DNA of 64,000 bases from Candidatus Nitrosopumilus sp. (GTDB lineage Archaea > Thermoproteota > Nitrososphaeria > Nitrososphaerales > Nitrosopumilaceae), in the NCBI GenBank assembly GCA_003702525.1, contig REGJ01000001.1, positions 56,093 to 120,092 on the forward strand. The letters run 5' to 3'. Shown piece after piece: positions 33,063 to 40,838 of the stretch. Below the pieces are notes generated by a model. That model made no database searches and was not told the DNA's origin. It saw nothing but the letters and a program-made list of their open reading frames with translations. Position 1 is the first letter of the stretch. Every line of letters begins with the position of its first letter. A program made the translations under genes and the position numbers.

Positions 33063-33398
33063 TTAGGATGTTTTGCCACGTAGAGAAATTACTGAGCGTA
33101 AAATCAAGCCAGAGATCCCCAAATTAGATGTGAGAAATTCCGATGCTCGTTTCAATGAATCTTCCCCCCTATACCCTTCATCATAAACCATCTCTACTGT
33201 TCCCTTGTCAGTTTCAACAAATGATGTAATTAGTGAGTAATCTCCAAGTTTTTTATCAGATTTTTCTAAATAGAGACGAAGTTCTACTTTGGAAACTTTG
33301 AATTCGTCTTGAACAAAACTACCCGCAGAAAATAAAATCATAGTCTCATCAGGAGTTCTATTTACTCTGTGAGGATCATGTAAATCAACTATATCCAT
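33063..33398 (-). CDS. Conserved-looking hypothetical protein
   Basis: 111 aa, soluble, alpha/beta, no motif recognised (KVSKVELRLYLEKSDKKLGDYSLIT). On the same strand as thrS and 57 nt upstream. Composition matches neighbours, so it is probably a core lineage gene. Confidence 0.65.
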   Translation of the reverse strand: MDIVDLHDPHRVNRTPDETMILFSAGSFVQDEFKVSKVELRLYLEKSDKKLGDYSLITSFVETDKGTVEMVYDEGYRGEDSLKRASEFLTSNLGISGLILRSVISLRGKTS

Positions 33399-33476
33399 CT
33401 AATGTTATTTTCAATCATTCCTAATTAAGTAATATTTTCCACAAGTATTATTTACAGCAGAAATAGTTTTTCGAGT

Positions 33477-34568
33477 GTGGACCCACACAAATTTCATGGT
33501 AAAGATATTCCTCACATCAAACTAGATCCTAAAATGACCATAGAAGATTTGGTTAATGTCTTTGCAAGTTCTGGATTTAACGGCAGACAACTAGGTGAAG
33601 CTGCAAAACTCTATGCAAAAATGATCAAAGAGAATGCAACAATATGTCTTACAGTTTCAGGCGCAATGACACCAGTAGGTTTTGGCGGAATTATCAAAAC
33701 ATTAATCGAAAGAGGATTTGTAGATTGGATAATAACTACAGGTGCAAATGTATATCATGAAGATCACTTTGCATGGGGATTGCCAGTAAAGCAAGGTAGT
33801 TTCAATGTAGATGATATGAAGTTATATGAAAATGAAATTGTCAGAATCAGAGATGTTTATATTAAATTCTATGAAACATTAGAAGCTGAAGACCAAGTAA
33901 TTCAAAAAATGTTTGAAGATGAATTTACTGACAAGCCATTTACTACTGCAGAATTTTGTAATTTGATGGGAAAAATTAGTAAAGAAAAGTCAAAACATCC
34001 AGAGAAAAGTTTCATCACAACTGCGTACGAATATGACGTTCCAGTATACATTTCAACTATGAAAGACTCTTCACTTGCATTAAATCTTGCAATCCATAGA
34101 CTACAAGACAAGACATACAGTTTAGATTTTGTAAGAGAGATTATTGAGCAAGCAGCAATTCTTTATGATTCTAAAAAATCAGGAATTTTGGAATTAGGAG
34201 GAGGGGTTCCAAAGAATACAGCTCAGCAAACAGGTCCATTACTAGACCAAATTCTAAGAAGAGATGACGGAGGACAAGATTATGTCATACAAATCACGGA
34301 TGCAAGACCAGATACAGGTGGATTATCAGGAGCTACACTACAAGAAGGAAAAAGTTGGGGCAAAGTCCAAGATGCGCACCATGGAATGGTTACAGTATAT
34401 GCAGATGCAACAATTGCATTCCCAATTCTTGCATTGTATGTTCTAAGTAATCAAAAAACAAGAAAACCAAAAAGACTCTACAAAAAATTGGACAAAATGT
34501 ATGATAAACTAAGTAAAGATTATTTCAAAAATCCAGCAAACAAGAGAAAAACTAAGAAGAAAAACTAA
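33477..34568 (+). CDS. dys: Deoxyhypusine synthase
   Basis: 363 aa from GTG. The catalytic lysine lies in KSWGKV near the C-terminus, preceded by ITDARPDTGGLSGA, and the NAD-site region TVSGAMTPVGFGG is typical. The family transfers the aminobutyl group of spermidine to a lysine of aIF5A. A basic tail (KNPANKRKTKKKN) extends past the fold. Near agmatinase, which could feed polyamine supply. Confidence 0.9.
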   Translation: MDPHKFHGKDIPHIKLDPKMTIEDLVNVFASSGFNGRQLGEAAKLYAKMIKENATICLTVSGAMTPVGFGGIIKTLIERGFVDWIITTGANVYHEDHFAWGLPVKQGSFNVDDMKLYENEIVRIRDVYIKFYETLEAEDQVIQKMFEDEFTDKPFTTAEFCNLMGKISKEKSKHPEKSFITTAYEYDVPVYISTMKDSSLALNLAIHRLQDKTYSLDFVREIIEQAAILYDSKKSGILELGGGVPKNTAQQTGPLLDQILRRDDGGQDYVIQITDARPDTGGLSGATLQEGKSWGKVQDAHHGMVTVYADATIAFPILALYVLSNQKTRKPKRLYKKLDKMYDKLSKDYFKNPANKRKTKKKN

Positions 34569-34777
34569 AACCTATCAAATCTTGCCCGCTCTAGTTCGCG
34601 GTCATCTTTAGATTCCTTTTTGTATTCTTTGTAATGTTCTTTGCAAAGAACAGTTTTTTTACCTGCAGAATTTACTCGCAAGCCAGCGTTTTCAACTTTG
34701 GTAGTATTTAGTGAACGTGCACCATCATTGTCACATCCATCAACATTACATTTTGCGCCTTTGGATACTACACCCAT
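34565..34777 (-). CDS. Small zinc-binding protein
   Basis: 70 aa. C-x4-C (CNVDGC) and a distal C-x2-H (LCKEH) give a treble-clef-like site, ending in a charged helix. Overlaps the end of the deoxyhypusine synthase gene by 4 nt, convergent. Confidence 0.6.
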   Translation of the reverse strand: MGVVSKGAKCNVDGCDNDGARSLNTTKVENAGLRVNSAGKKTVLCKEHYKEYKKESKDDRELERARFDRF

Positions 34778-34874
34778 ATCATATCTAATCCAAGATGTTA
34801 TTTATAGTTGAGATTCAAAAATGTCTCAAACCATAGGTTCATCGTTTATAAGAGGAATATTTTTTTCTCAGTTT

Positions 34875-35186
34875 ATGGGTGGAGCAAAAAAACCAACTGC
34901 TGCAAAGAAAGATGGATCATCTAGTCCAAAAGACTCTAAGAAAAGTAAGAAGGACAAAGGTGAAGGTGGTCCAAAGAAAGCAGAGATCACAGTAATGGTT
35001 AATGAGCAACAAGCATTAAAGATCATCCAAAACGCCAAAGTAATTACAGTTCAAGACATGGCAAGACAAACCGGTGTAAAAATTTCTGCAGCAAACAAAT
35101 TCTTAAGAGAATCAGCAGAGAAAGGAATTGTCAAAAAAGTTGGCGGTTATTCAGGACACCACTTGTATCAAGCAGTTTCTTCATAG
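34875..35186 (+). CDS. rps25e: Ribosomal protein eS25
   Basis: 103 aa from ATG 34875 (MGGAKKPTAAKK). The track start at 34821 is less likely: TTTATAAG lies about 27 nt before 34875, and eS25 proteins begin with GGAKK. A Lys-rich N-terminal tail leads into the winged-helix domain (QDMARQTGVKISAANKFLRES...KGIVKKVGGYSGHHLYQ). Small-subunit protein. Confidence 0.9.
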   Translation: MGGAKKPTAAKKDGSSSPKDSKKSKKDKGEGGPKKAEITVMVNEQQALKIIQNAKVITVQDMARQTGVKISAANKFLRESAEKGIVKKVGGYSGHHLYQAVSS

Positions 35187-35554
35187 ATACACAATACATC
35201 TCCAGATTTAACATCCTTTAACGCATCAATATTATCAGATAATTTTCCAATAGGCGTCATTGTTTTTGCAGATGCAACATCATTTGTGAAAAAACAAAAA
35301 CTACCAGATGAAGGTAAAAATGCAACATCACCTTTTTTGAATTCAGATCTTGCTCGTTCTATACCAGAATCAACAGAAGTTTCAAAATAAACAACACTTT
35401 TTCCCAAAAGATGTGCATGGCCTTCTAATGGCAATGATCTCATAATTGTTCCAACAGTTCTTGGAGACAGATGGCGTTTAAGATCACATGAAATTTTTGC
35501 CTTACCTCTAATTTCCAAAATCAGTTGTTTTCTAGATACAGATGAGGTGCTCAA
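35168..35554 (-). CDS. Cyclophilin-like fold protein
   Basis: 128 aa from TTG 35554 (MSTSSVSRKQLILEIRGK). The longer track start runs into rpoK and is rejected. The beta-rich core (LPLEGHAHLLGKSVVYFET, GDVAFLPSSGSFCFF) matches the cyclophilin-like fold proteins of archaea. Enzymatic activity unknown. Shares one TATA box with rpoK. Confidence 0.7.
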   Translation of the reverse strand: MSTSSVSRKQLILEIRGKAKISCDLKRHLSPRTVGTIMRSLPLEGHAHLLGKSVVYFETSVDSGIERARSEFKKGDVAFLPSSGSFCFFTNDVASAKTMTPIGKLSDNIDALKDVKSGDVLCIYEETA

Positions 35555-35576
35555 TTTGTAGTTTAAAATGATTAGA

Positions 35577-35584
35577 TTATATAA
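35577..35584. promoter_or_regulatory. Shared palindromic TATA box (TTATATAA)
   Basis: The self-complementary box has its centre 26.5 nt from the TTG start of rpoK (35607) and 26.5 nt from the TTG start of the divergent gene (35554). One TBP site can therefore drive both leaderless genes. Confidence 0.65.
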
Positions 35585-35606
35585 CGTTTTAAGAAAAACT
35601 CGGTAC

Positions 35607-36116
35607 TTGTCTGATGCCGATAATACTGAAGGAGTAGCAGTTGCCGAAGAAGAAATTCCTTCAACTGAAGAGGTTGCAGAGCCAGAAGTGGAAACCAATG
35701 CAGGACTCAACAAAGCACTTGATACTTATCGAAAACTAATTGAGAAAAAAGTTGATGCAGAACCATTAACTGAAAAAGAACAAGATGACCTTGAAAAGAA
35801 AATCAAGGAAATTGAAAGTAGGGAAATTGTTGAAACTATTGAAGAACATGACCCAGTAGAGATCCCTTGTGAAAAAAACAAGATTACAATTGGCCCACCA
35901 ACACTAACTAGATTTGAAAAAGCAAGAATTATGGGTGCAAGAGCATTGCAATTGTCTCTAGGAGCACCACCATTTATCCCAATTCCAAAAACTGCAAGAA
36001 TATCATTAGATATCTCAATGGAAGAGTTAGAACAAAGAGTGATCCCAATCACGATTAGAAGAGTTCTTCCAAATGGAGATTATCAGAATATTCCTATCGA
36101 CTATTTCGAAAAATGA
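35607..36116 (+). CDS. rpoK: RNA polymerase subunit K (Rpb6/omega homologue) with N-terminal extension
   Basis: 169 aa from TTG 35607 (MSDADNTEGV). The track ATG at 35568 would put the TATA box inside the gene. The last about 80 residues are RpoK: NKITIGPPTLTRFEKARIMG, ARALQL, MEELEQRVIPITIRR. Before it is an acidic extension of about 90 residues with a helical TYRKLIEKK...LEKKIKEIE part, unusual for the family in bacteria and euryarchaea. Assembles and stabilises RNA polymerase. Confidence 0.92.
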   Translation: MSDADNTEGVAVAEEEIPSTEEVAEPEVETNAGLNKALDTYRKLIEKKVDAEPLTEKEQDDLEKKIKEIESREIVETIEEHDPVEIPCEKNKITIGPPTLTRFEKARIMGARALQLSLGAPPFIPIPKTARISLDISMEELEQRVIPITIRRVLPNGDYQNIPIDYFEK

Positions 36117-36167
36117 ATCATTGGTCGATAAAACTTAAAAGAAGACAAAATTGCTGATTGTTGAATA

Positions 36168-36482
36168 ATGCTCATGGACGAGACACGTGAACCGCATGGT
36201 CAAGAGCAGACCGAAAAGTCTGATGGAACTATAGTGTATATTGGAAATGATCCCGTAATGCAATCTGCATTAGATGTATTATCAACACTAGGAAATACTA
36301 AAAAAGTCACAATCAAATCAAAGGGAAACTCTATTCCAAATGCAGTGGCAGTTGCAAATATCATTACAGAAAAGATGTTAAACGGAAATTCCAAAGTAGA
36401 AAAAATTACTCTAGATACTGATGCAGCTGCAGGCATTGGAAGAATGACATCAACTATAGAAATTATTCTAGTTAAAATTTAG
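36168..36482 (+). CDS. albA: Alba chromatin protein
   Basis: 104 aa. Residues about 20-104 match Alba: IVYIGNDPVMQSALDVLS, then VTIKSKGNSIPNAVAVANII and ITLDTDAAAGIGRMTSTIEI. Binds DNA and RNA as a dimer. The first about 18 residues are an acidic tail. Start could be the second ATG (36174). Overlaps the convergent HTH gene by 4 nt. Confidence 0.92.
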   Translation: MLMDETREPHGQEQTEKSDGTIVYIGNDPVMQSALDVLSTLGNTKKVTIKSKGNSIPNAVAVANIITEKMLNGNSKVEKITLDTDAAAGIGRMTSTIEIILVKI

Positions 36483-36895
36483 TAGACACTACCAGGGCCT
36501 TTTAGAAGCATATTTTCACATTCTTTGCATACTTGTTCATCAATATCAGACTCCAAGTTGTGATGTATCTCACAAATCAACAAACTTGATTTTATGTAGT
36601 TGCACAATCCAATGAACTTTGATAGGCTTGATGGGGTGTATGCCATGTCAGATGAAAGATTCTCACTGAGCTCATCAATCATATCTGCAACTTGTTTTTC
36701 AGCCAAGAGTTTTGCAATCAAAGATGGATCACCTCTTGTACCTCTAATGTAATTACTAACTGCAGCTTGTGTAACTCCAAGCATTTTAGAAATTTCATCT
36801 TCTCTAATGTTGTGATCTTCGGCTAGTTTTTTTGCTAGAATTGCACGTAGCGCAGGGATTAGAGTTTTAGATTCAATTTCAGCAGGAAGTAGCAT
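36479..36895 (-). CDS. Archaeal HTH regulator with C-terminal metal-site cysteines
   Basis: 138 aa. HTH in residues about 25-55 (ISKMLGVTQAAVSNYIRGTRG), resembling COG2522-type archaeal regulators. The C-terminal part has CEIHH and CKEC, a possible zinc or iron-sulphur site for sensing. Divergent from the asparagine-synthase-like gene (20-nt gap), which it may control. Confidence 0.8.
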   Translation of the reverse strand: MLLPAEIESKTLIPALRAILAKKLAEDHNIREDEISKMLGVTQAAVSNYIRGTRGDPSLIAKLLAEKQVADMIDELSENLSSDMAYTPSSLSKFIGLCNYIKSSLLICEIHHNLESDIDEQVCKECENMLLKGPGSVY

Positions 36896-36915
36896 TAACT
36901 CAGGGGTGTTGGATA

Positions 36916-37947
36916 ATGGATTTAAAGTTTGCAGAAATTAGTCTAGCCAAACAACCCAACACTAGGCATATCTATTTTAATTTCAAAAGGATCCATTTTA
37001 CATTGGATGACATCTTCAAAGAACTTTATGATGAACTAAAAGAATCATGTAATTCCTGCAAATCAAATTTAATTTCTCTATCGGGAGGACTAGATAGTTC
37101 CATTATTGCGTATTTTCTCAAAGACAAAAAACCAAATACCTTAGCAATAATTGCAGAAGACTTTGTTTCAACAGATCTAACGTATTGTCAATTAGTTTCA
37201 AAAGAGATGGAATTACCATTGACAATCTACAATGTAAAAACTGCAGAGATTCTTGAAGCAGTTGAACAAACAATAAAAATTCTAAAAAATTTTAACGACA
37301 TTGAGATCAGAAATAACGTTGTCATGTATCTTGCCATAAAGTGGGCAAAAGATAATGGAGAAAAATCAATCATTACGGGTGATGGAGCAGATGAATTATT
37401 TGCAGGGTATAATTTCCTGATACACAAATCAGAAGGAGAGTTAGAGTCTGAGATAAACAGAGTCTGCTCAATTATGCACTTTCCAACACAAGAAATTGGA
37501 AAGGCACTAGGAATTGAGATAGAATCACCATTTCTAAGTGACAAAGTGATCAATTTAGCAAAAAAAATTCCTGCAAATTTTAAGGTAAAAGAAGAGAATG
37601 GGAAAAAACATGGGAAATGGATATTACGTAAAACATTCGAATCTCATATTCCAGAACAAATTGTATGGAGAGAGAAATCACCTATGCAAGAAGGTTCAGG
37701 AACGTCAGGATTGACAAATCTATTTGAATCAATTATTGAAGAAGAAAAATATGTGGAAAAGAAGTTAACAGTTGAAAAAGAAGACGACGTCATAATTAGA
37801 AGCAGAGAGTCAATGCACTATTATGAAATTTTTAAGAAATTGTATGGCTCACCAGTAGACAAGGATGCAAAAACTGCGTGTCCATATTGTAAACACAAAG
37901 TTGAAAATTCAAAATTTTGTAGAATGTGTGGTGCCTTTCCTATCTAA
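36916..37947 (+). CDS. Asparagine-synthetase-like ATP-PPi enzyme with C-terminal zinc ribbon
   Basis: 343 aa. SGGLDSS is the PP-loop and GDGADELFAGY the AsnB synthetase motif; ESPFLSDKVI follows. The N-terminal glutaminase domain of AsnB is absent, so ammonia or a partner must supply nitrogen, or the substrate differs. A zinc ribbon (CPYC...CRMCG) ends the protein, suggesting a carrier or RNA partner. Divergent from an HTH regulator. Confidence 0.8.
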   Translation: MDLKFAEISLAKQPNTRHIYFNFKRIHFTLDDIFKELYDELKESCNSCKSNLISLSGGLDSSIIAYFLKDKKPNTLAIIAEDFVSTDLTYCQLVSKEMELPLTIYNVKTAEILEAVEQTIKILKNFNDIEIRNNVVMYLAIKWAKDNGEKSIITGDGADELFAGYNFLIHKSEGELESEINRVCSIMHFPTQEIGKALGIEIESPFLSDKVINLAKKIPANFKVKEENGKKHGKWILRKTFESHIPEQIVWREKSPMQEGSGTSGLTNLFESIIEEEKYVEKKLTVEKEDDVIIRSRESMHYYEIFKKLYGSPVDKDAKTACPYCKHKVENSKFCRMCGAFPI

Positions 37948-37949
37948 GA

Positions 37950-38087
37950 CTATTTGTATTTACGAGGTTTTTTGATGAATATTCTTCTACAACCATTACA
38001 ACAAAAATAGAATTTTTTACCATCATGTTCATGTAATAATGCTAATTCTTCATCAAGTTCAATTCCACAAACAGGATCTACTGGCAC
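37950..38087 (-). CDS. YHS-domain metal-binding protein
   Basis: 45 aa from GTG, missed by the track. MPVDPVCGIELDEE...HDGKKFYFCCNGC is a YHS/TRASH-type domain (DPVCGM...Y.FC...C), which binds copper, zinc or mercury. A TTTATAG box about 25 nt upstream supports a leaderless GTG. Could be a metal chaperone. Confidence 0.7.
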   Translation of the reverse strand: MPVDPVCGIELDEELALLHEHDGKKFYFCCNGCRRIFIKKPRKYK

Positions 38088-38135
38088 AACATTTTCTTCT
38101 ATAAATTCTATTTATAGATTCACTAAAAAATAATC

Positions 38136-38501
38136 CTAGGCGTTAACAATTTCAAGGATTTTTTTTGGAAGAGTACCATAATCAGAGTCAGGTTCTGCTG
38201 CAACATACAAAATATCTTCATTGATTGGAACACTAATTGCCAGTGCTCTTTCACGAGAGGCTAATGCAAAATTTACAGTTCCAAGTTGCTTATCAAACTC
38301 TCTTCTCATTTTAACACGTAAAGCAAGTTCCATGAAAATCATCTCATCATCTTTTTCACTTTCCAAAGGTTCAACATTTGGTTTCATTCCACCTGCAACC
38401 AATCTACCTCTTTCATTAATTACACCAGCAAATCTAATTTTTGGGTCAACGTCTATAATGGAATCACAAATTTTTGAGTAATCATATATCTTACCAGACA
38501 T
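38136..38501 (-). CDS. Roadblock/LC7-like protein (DUF6659-type)
   Basis: 121 aa, alpha/beta. FAGVINERGRLVAGGMK, MRREFDKQLG and ILYVAAEPDSD match a paralogous family widespread in Nitrosopumilus-like genomes that I recall as DUF6659, with a roadblock-like fold. Probably a sensory or GTPase-regulating module. No direct partner nearby. Confidence 0.7.
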   Translation of the reverse strand: MSGKIYDYSKICDSIIDVDPKIRFAGVINERGRLVAGGMKPNVEPLESEKDDEMIFMELALRVKMRREFDKQLGTVNFALASRERALAISVPINEDILYVAAEPDSDYGTLPKKILEIVNA

Positions 38502-38562
38502 GCGTTCTGATTCAAAGATCCCCCACTTATTAGCTTTCTACAAAATTTTGAAGTTGAACATC

Positions 38563-39663
38563 CTATGAGGTTAATTTCTTTACAAGACTAAGAAACTCTT
38601 CATCTGAATAAGGAGGAATCTTCATCACTTCAAGATTCTCCGATACATGTTCTACAGATTTTTGGCCAACAAGGGGTGCAATAACTCCTGGAGAAGAGCG
38701 AATAAACTGTAATGCTCTCATAGAGGGTTTCAAGTCACTAAATTCAGGCATTACACCAGGTTGTAACAAACGACCTTGCATTAAAGGAACGCTTGTAAAG
38801 ACACCAATATCTAACCTTGTTGCAGATTCTAAAACAGATACAGGATTGTTTTGAATTGTTTGGGTTTTGCCAAGTAATGCTTGATCATAATACAGATTGA
38901 ATGGTAATTGAATAAACTTGAATCCATGGTTTTCTCCACCTGCTTTTTTTGCCATATTTACCGTATCCTCTAATGAAAGATACTGAGGATTATCATTTGG
39001 AACTCTAAAGCACTCCCAGGTAGCCATTCCATAGAATTTGATTTTGCCTTCATCACGTTTTTGTTCATACAATTCAAAAACGGATTGTAAATTTTTTAGA
39101 AATTGTTCTTTTGAAACATCTTTGATTTGACCTTCTACAGCATTGTGTAGATACATCAAATCAACACATTCTAAATCAAGATTTTTCAAACTTCGATCTA
39201 ATTGATCTGAAAGGTAAGTAGGGGTCATACAATGATAGCCAGATGTGATATCTCCTTCTTTGACAACTCCTTTGTCAGTATACTCCTGTTTTACAAACTC
39301 CCAAAAACCTAACTGAACATCAGCATCATTTGTAACATACCCGTTTTTAGTTGAGACAAAAATCTGATCACGTGTGATTTTATTTTCTTGGATTAATTCA
39401 GATATTGATTTGCCCACAGAGCGTTCTGCCTTTTGAGCACGATAATTAATGGCAGTGTCAACTACATTAACACCAGACAAAATAGATTGCTTTACTGCTG
39501 CAGATACTAGTTCATCAGTTCTAGAATCAGCATCACCAAGATAGGTTCCAATTCCAACATTTGACAAAGTCAAGTTCTCAAATTCTTTGAAATTGTCTTG
39601 ATTTACGCTTGAATTTTGGGCAAATTTTTTGGTTCCTTCAGGAGTTGCAAATCCAGAAATCAT
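38563..39663 (-). CDS. Aldo/keto reductase
   Basis: 366 aa TIM barrel. Catalytic Asp and Tyr in VDTAINYRAQKAERSVGK, Lys in VSTKNGYV and His in LMYLHNAV are present. NAD(P)H-dependent reduction of an unknown carbonyl substrate. Stands alone; the long 5' gap to 39915 separates it from the next gene. Confidence 0.88.
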   Translation of the reverse strand: MISGFATPEGTKKFAQNSSVNQDNFKEFENLTLSNVGIGTYLGDADSRTDELVSAAVKQSILSGVNVVDTAINYRAQKAERSVGKSISELIQENKITRDQIFVSTKNGYVTNDADVQLGFWEFVKQEYTDKGVVKEGDITSGYHCMTPTYLSDQLDRSLKNLDLECVDLMYLHNAVEGQIKDVSKEQFLKNLQSVFELYEQKRDEGKIKFYGMATWECFRVPNDNPQYLSLEDTVNMAKKAGGENHGFKFIQLPFNLYYDQALLGKTQTIQNNPVSVLESATRLDIGVFTSVPLMQGRLLQPGVMPEFSDLKPSMRALQFIRSSPGVIAPLVGQKSVEHVSENLEVMKIPPYSDEEFLSLVKKLTS

Positions 39664-39869
39664 GTTTTAAGATAATTTTTACTAAATTTATGATTAACTT
39701 CATTTTTTCTATACTAAACACTACGGATTTGGGTACAAAAAATTGAAGATTCTAGTTTGAATCCTTATTATCAATAAAATTAGTGATTTCTTGATTATCC
39801 GTCAGATAATTGTTTTTTGACAATGGATCAAAGTAGCCATCAGAGTCAATAATTTACTCAAAGTGGAAT

Positions 39870-39909
39870 TTATCAAAAAACAAGTTTTTGATAATCTGTT
39901 GGGAGGTGA
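39870..39909 (+). promoter_or_regulatory. Hairpin leader and strong Shine-Dalgarno
   Basis: TTATCAAAAA and TTTTTGATAA form a perfect 10-bp stem with a 5-nt loop. Eight nt on is GGAGGTGA, fully complementary to the archaeal 16S 3' end. Six nt later is ATA. This is the clearest ribosome binding site I saw in a window where many genes look leaderless, and the hairpin could control its access. A smaller ATTGT...ACAAT hairpin lies further upstream in the otherwise empty 39664-39869. Confidence 0.6.
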
Positions 39910-39915
39910 AACGAA

Positions 39916-40248
39916 ATAGCAACGTTAGCAGATTATGCAACAGTAGGCGATTCAGTCAGTTTGGCAAAAATTGGTGATAAAGCATTTACAATTACATTCA
40001 TTGAGGATTCAGATTATACTCAAGGAGATCAAATCACAAAAGGAGTAAAGATCACAACTAAGGAAACTTTTGAGATTGAAGGGAATTTTCTAAATAAATT
40101 CCATACAACTAGAGTAGCAATTGTAAAGAAATTCAGTAATGAGAAATTGCGTTCTGATGTGAATAAGGGTAATTCCTTAGGACCAGTAAAATGTGTCTCT
40201 GAGAAATCAGCCTCTGGAAAAAGCTTCTATAATTTAGTAGATGCATAA
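39916..40248 (+). CDS. Hypothetical OB-like protein with probable AUA start
   Basis: 110 aa if read from ATA 39916. The reading frame IATLADYATVGDSVSLAKIGDKAFTI is continuous and protein-like upstream of the track start TTG 39961, and the Shine-Dalgarno is correctly placed only for ATA. From TTG the protein has 95 aa. The beta-rich sequence (FTITFIEDSDYTQGD, GVKITTKETFEIEG, GPVKCVSEKS) recalls small OB-fold nucleic-acid-binding proteins; this is a guess. Confidence 0.6.
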   Translation: MATLADYATVGDSVSLAKIGDKAFTITFIEDSDYTQGDQITKGVKITTKETFEIEGNFLNKFHTTRVAIVKKFSNEKLRSDVNKGNSLGPVKCVSEKSASGKSFYNLVDA

Positions 40249-40250
40249 TT

Positions 40251-40271
40251 GAGTTTTAAGAAATTAAACTC
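40251..40271 (+). terminator. Short hairpin after 39916-40248
   Basis: GAGTTT and AAACTC pair around a 9-nt loop beginning 3 nt after the stop. A weak terminator candidate. The following 40272-40391 holds only a short AAAGTG...CACTTT inverted repeat around a GC-rich core (GCCGCTGGCCCCCGC). Confidence 0.4.
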
Positions 40272-40391
40272 ATTTATCCAATATTTTTTAAAATTATCTA
40301 AAGTGCCGCTGGCCCCCGCAAGTATTGACACTTTGTAATCAATATCAAAAATTATTTTAATTTTAAAAAAGAGCTTTTTTCATCCATGGTA

Positions 40392-40417
40392 ATTTCACAG
40401 GGCGGATTGAGTTTTTT
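40392..40417 (-). repeat. 26-nt repeat, copy 1 (3' of CxCxCHK gene)
   Basis: Identical to 40803-40828. On the minus strand it directly follows the stop of a small gene, so it is a shared 3' end. Weaker similarity continues for about 25 nt beyond. Confidence 0.75.
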
Positions 40418-40524
40418 TATTTATGGCAATCACAACTGCAACTGTTTGGAATACATCTGTGGTTAAGACAGTCTTTACAACCTTTACTTCGTCCACTTTT
40501 TACCCTTAACCATTCCTTGTCCAC
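40417..40524 (-). CDS. 35-aa CxCxCHK Cys-rich mini-protein
   Basis: Missed by the track. GTG start; VDKEWLRVKSGRSKGCKDC, then a C, and the end NSCSCDCHK. Six cysteines and two His could bind one or two metal ions. Shares the C-x-C-x-CHK core with 9906-10037. The start is fixed by the dyad promoter element 33 nt upstream, and its whole leader is about 85 percent like that of the gene at 712. Confidence 0.6.
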   Translation of the reverse strand: MDKEWLRVKSGRSKGCKDCLNHRCIPNSCSCDCHK

Positions 40525-40557
40525 GATTACGATTTAATCTAGTCCATTTTTAACAAT

Positions 40558-40584
40558 ATTGCCTATTCTCAAAGAGTTTAGAAT
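40558..40584 (-). promoter_or_regulatory. Upstream dyad element, copy 3
   Basis: ATTCT-N10-AGAAT followed by AGGCAAT on the minus strand, 33 nt before GTG 40524. The 60 nt from here to the start resemble the 652-711 leader almost base for base. Confidence 0.6.
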
Positions 40585-40603
40585 CTAATCGTCTTTCTGA
40601 TCT

Positions 40604-40696
40604 TCAATGTATTTTTTTAAATTCTTCTTGTTTTAGTCCTTCTTCAAGTATTCTTACCTGTTCTTTTTGTCTGAATTCTTCTTGTTCGTCAGGCAT
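40604..40696 (-). CDS. 30-aa charged peptide
   Basis: MPDEQEEFRQKEQVRILEEG..., one charged helix. TTATATAC about 27 nt upstream supports a leaderless ATG. Lies upstream of the CxCxCHK gene on the same strand. Confidence 0.4.
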   Translation of the reverse strand: MPDEQEEFRQKEQVRILEEGLKQEEFKKIH

Positions 40697-40802
40697 AGTG
40701 TATTTTGTCTCTAATTGTATATAACATAGTGATAAATTATTTCCTAGTGCTAAAAATCATCATTTATTGAGAAGAAAAAAATGATCTTTTTCCTCTAGTG
40801 TC

Positions 40803-40828
40803 ATTTCACAGGGCGGATTGAGTTTTTT
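40803..40828 (-). repeat. 26-nt repeat, copy 2 (3' of 40839-41306)
   Basis: Same 26 nt as 40392-40417, located 10 nt past the stop of the minus-strand gene 40839. A shared 3' element of two genes that also share the dyad promoter element. Confidence 0.75.
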
Positions 40829-40838
40829 AGAATCTAGT

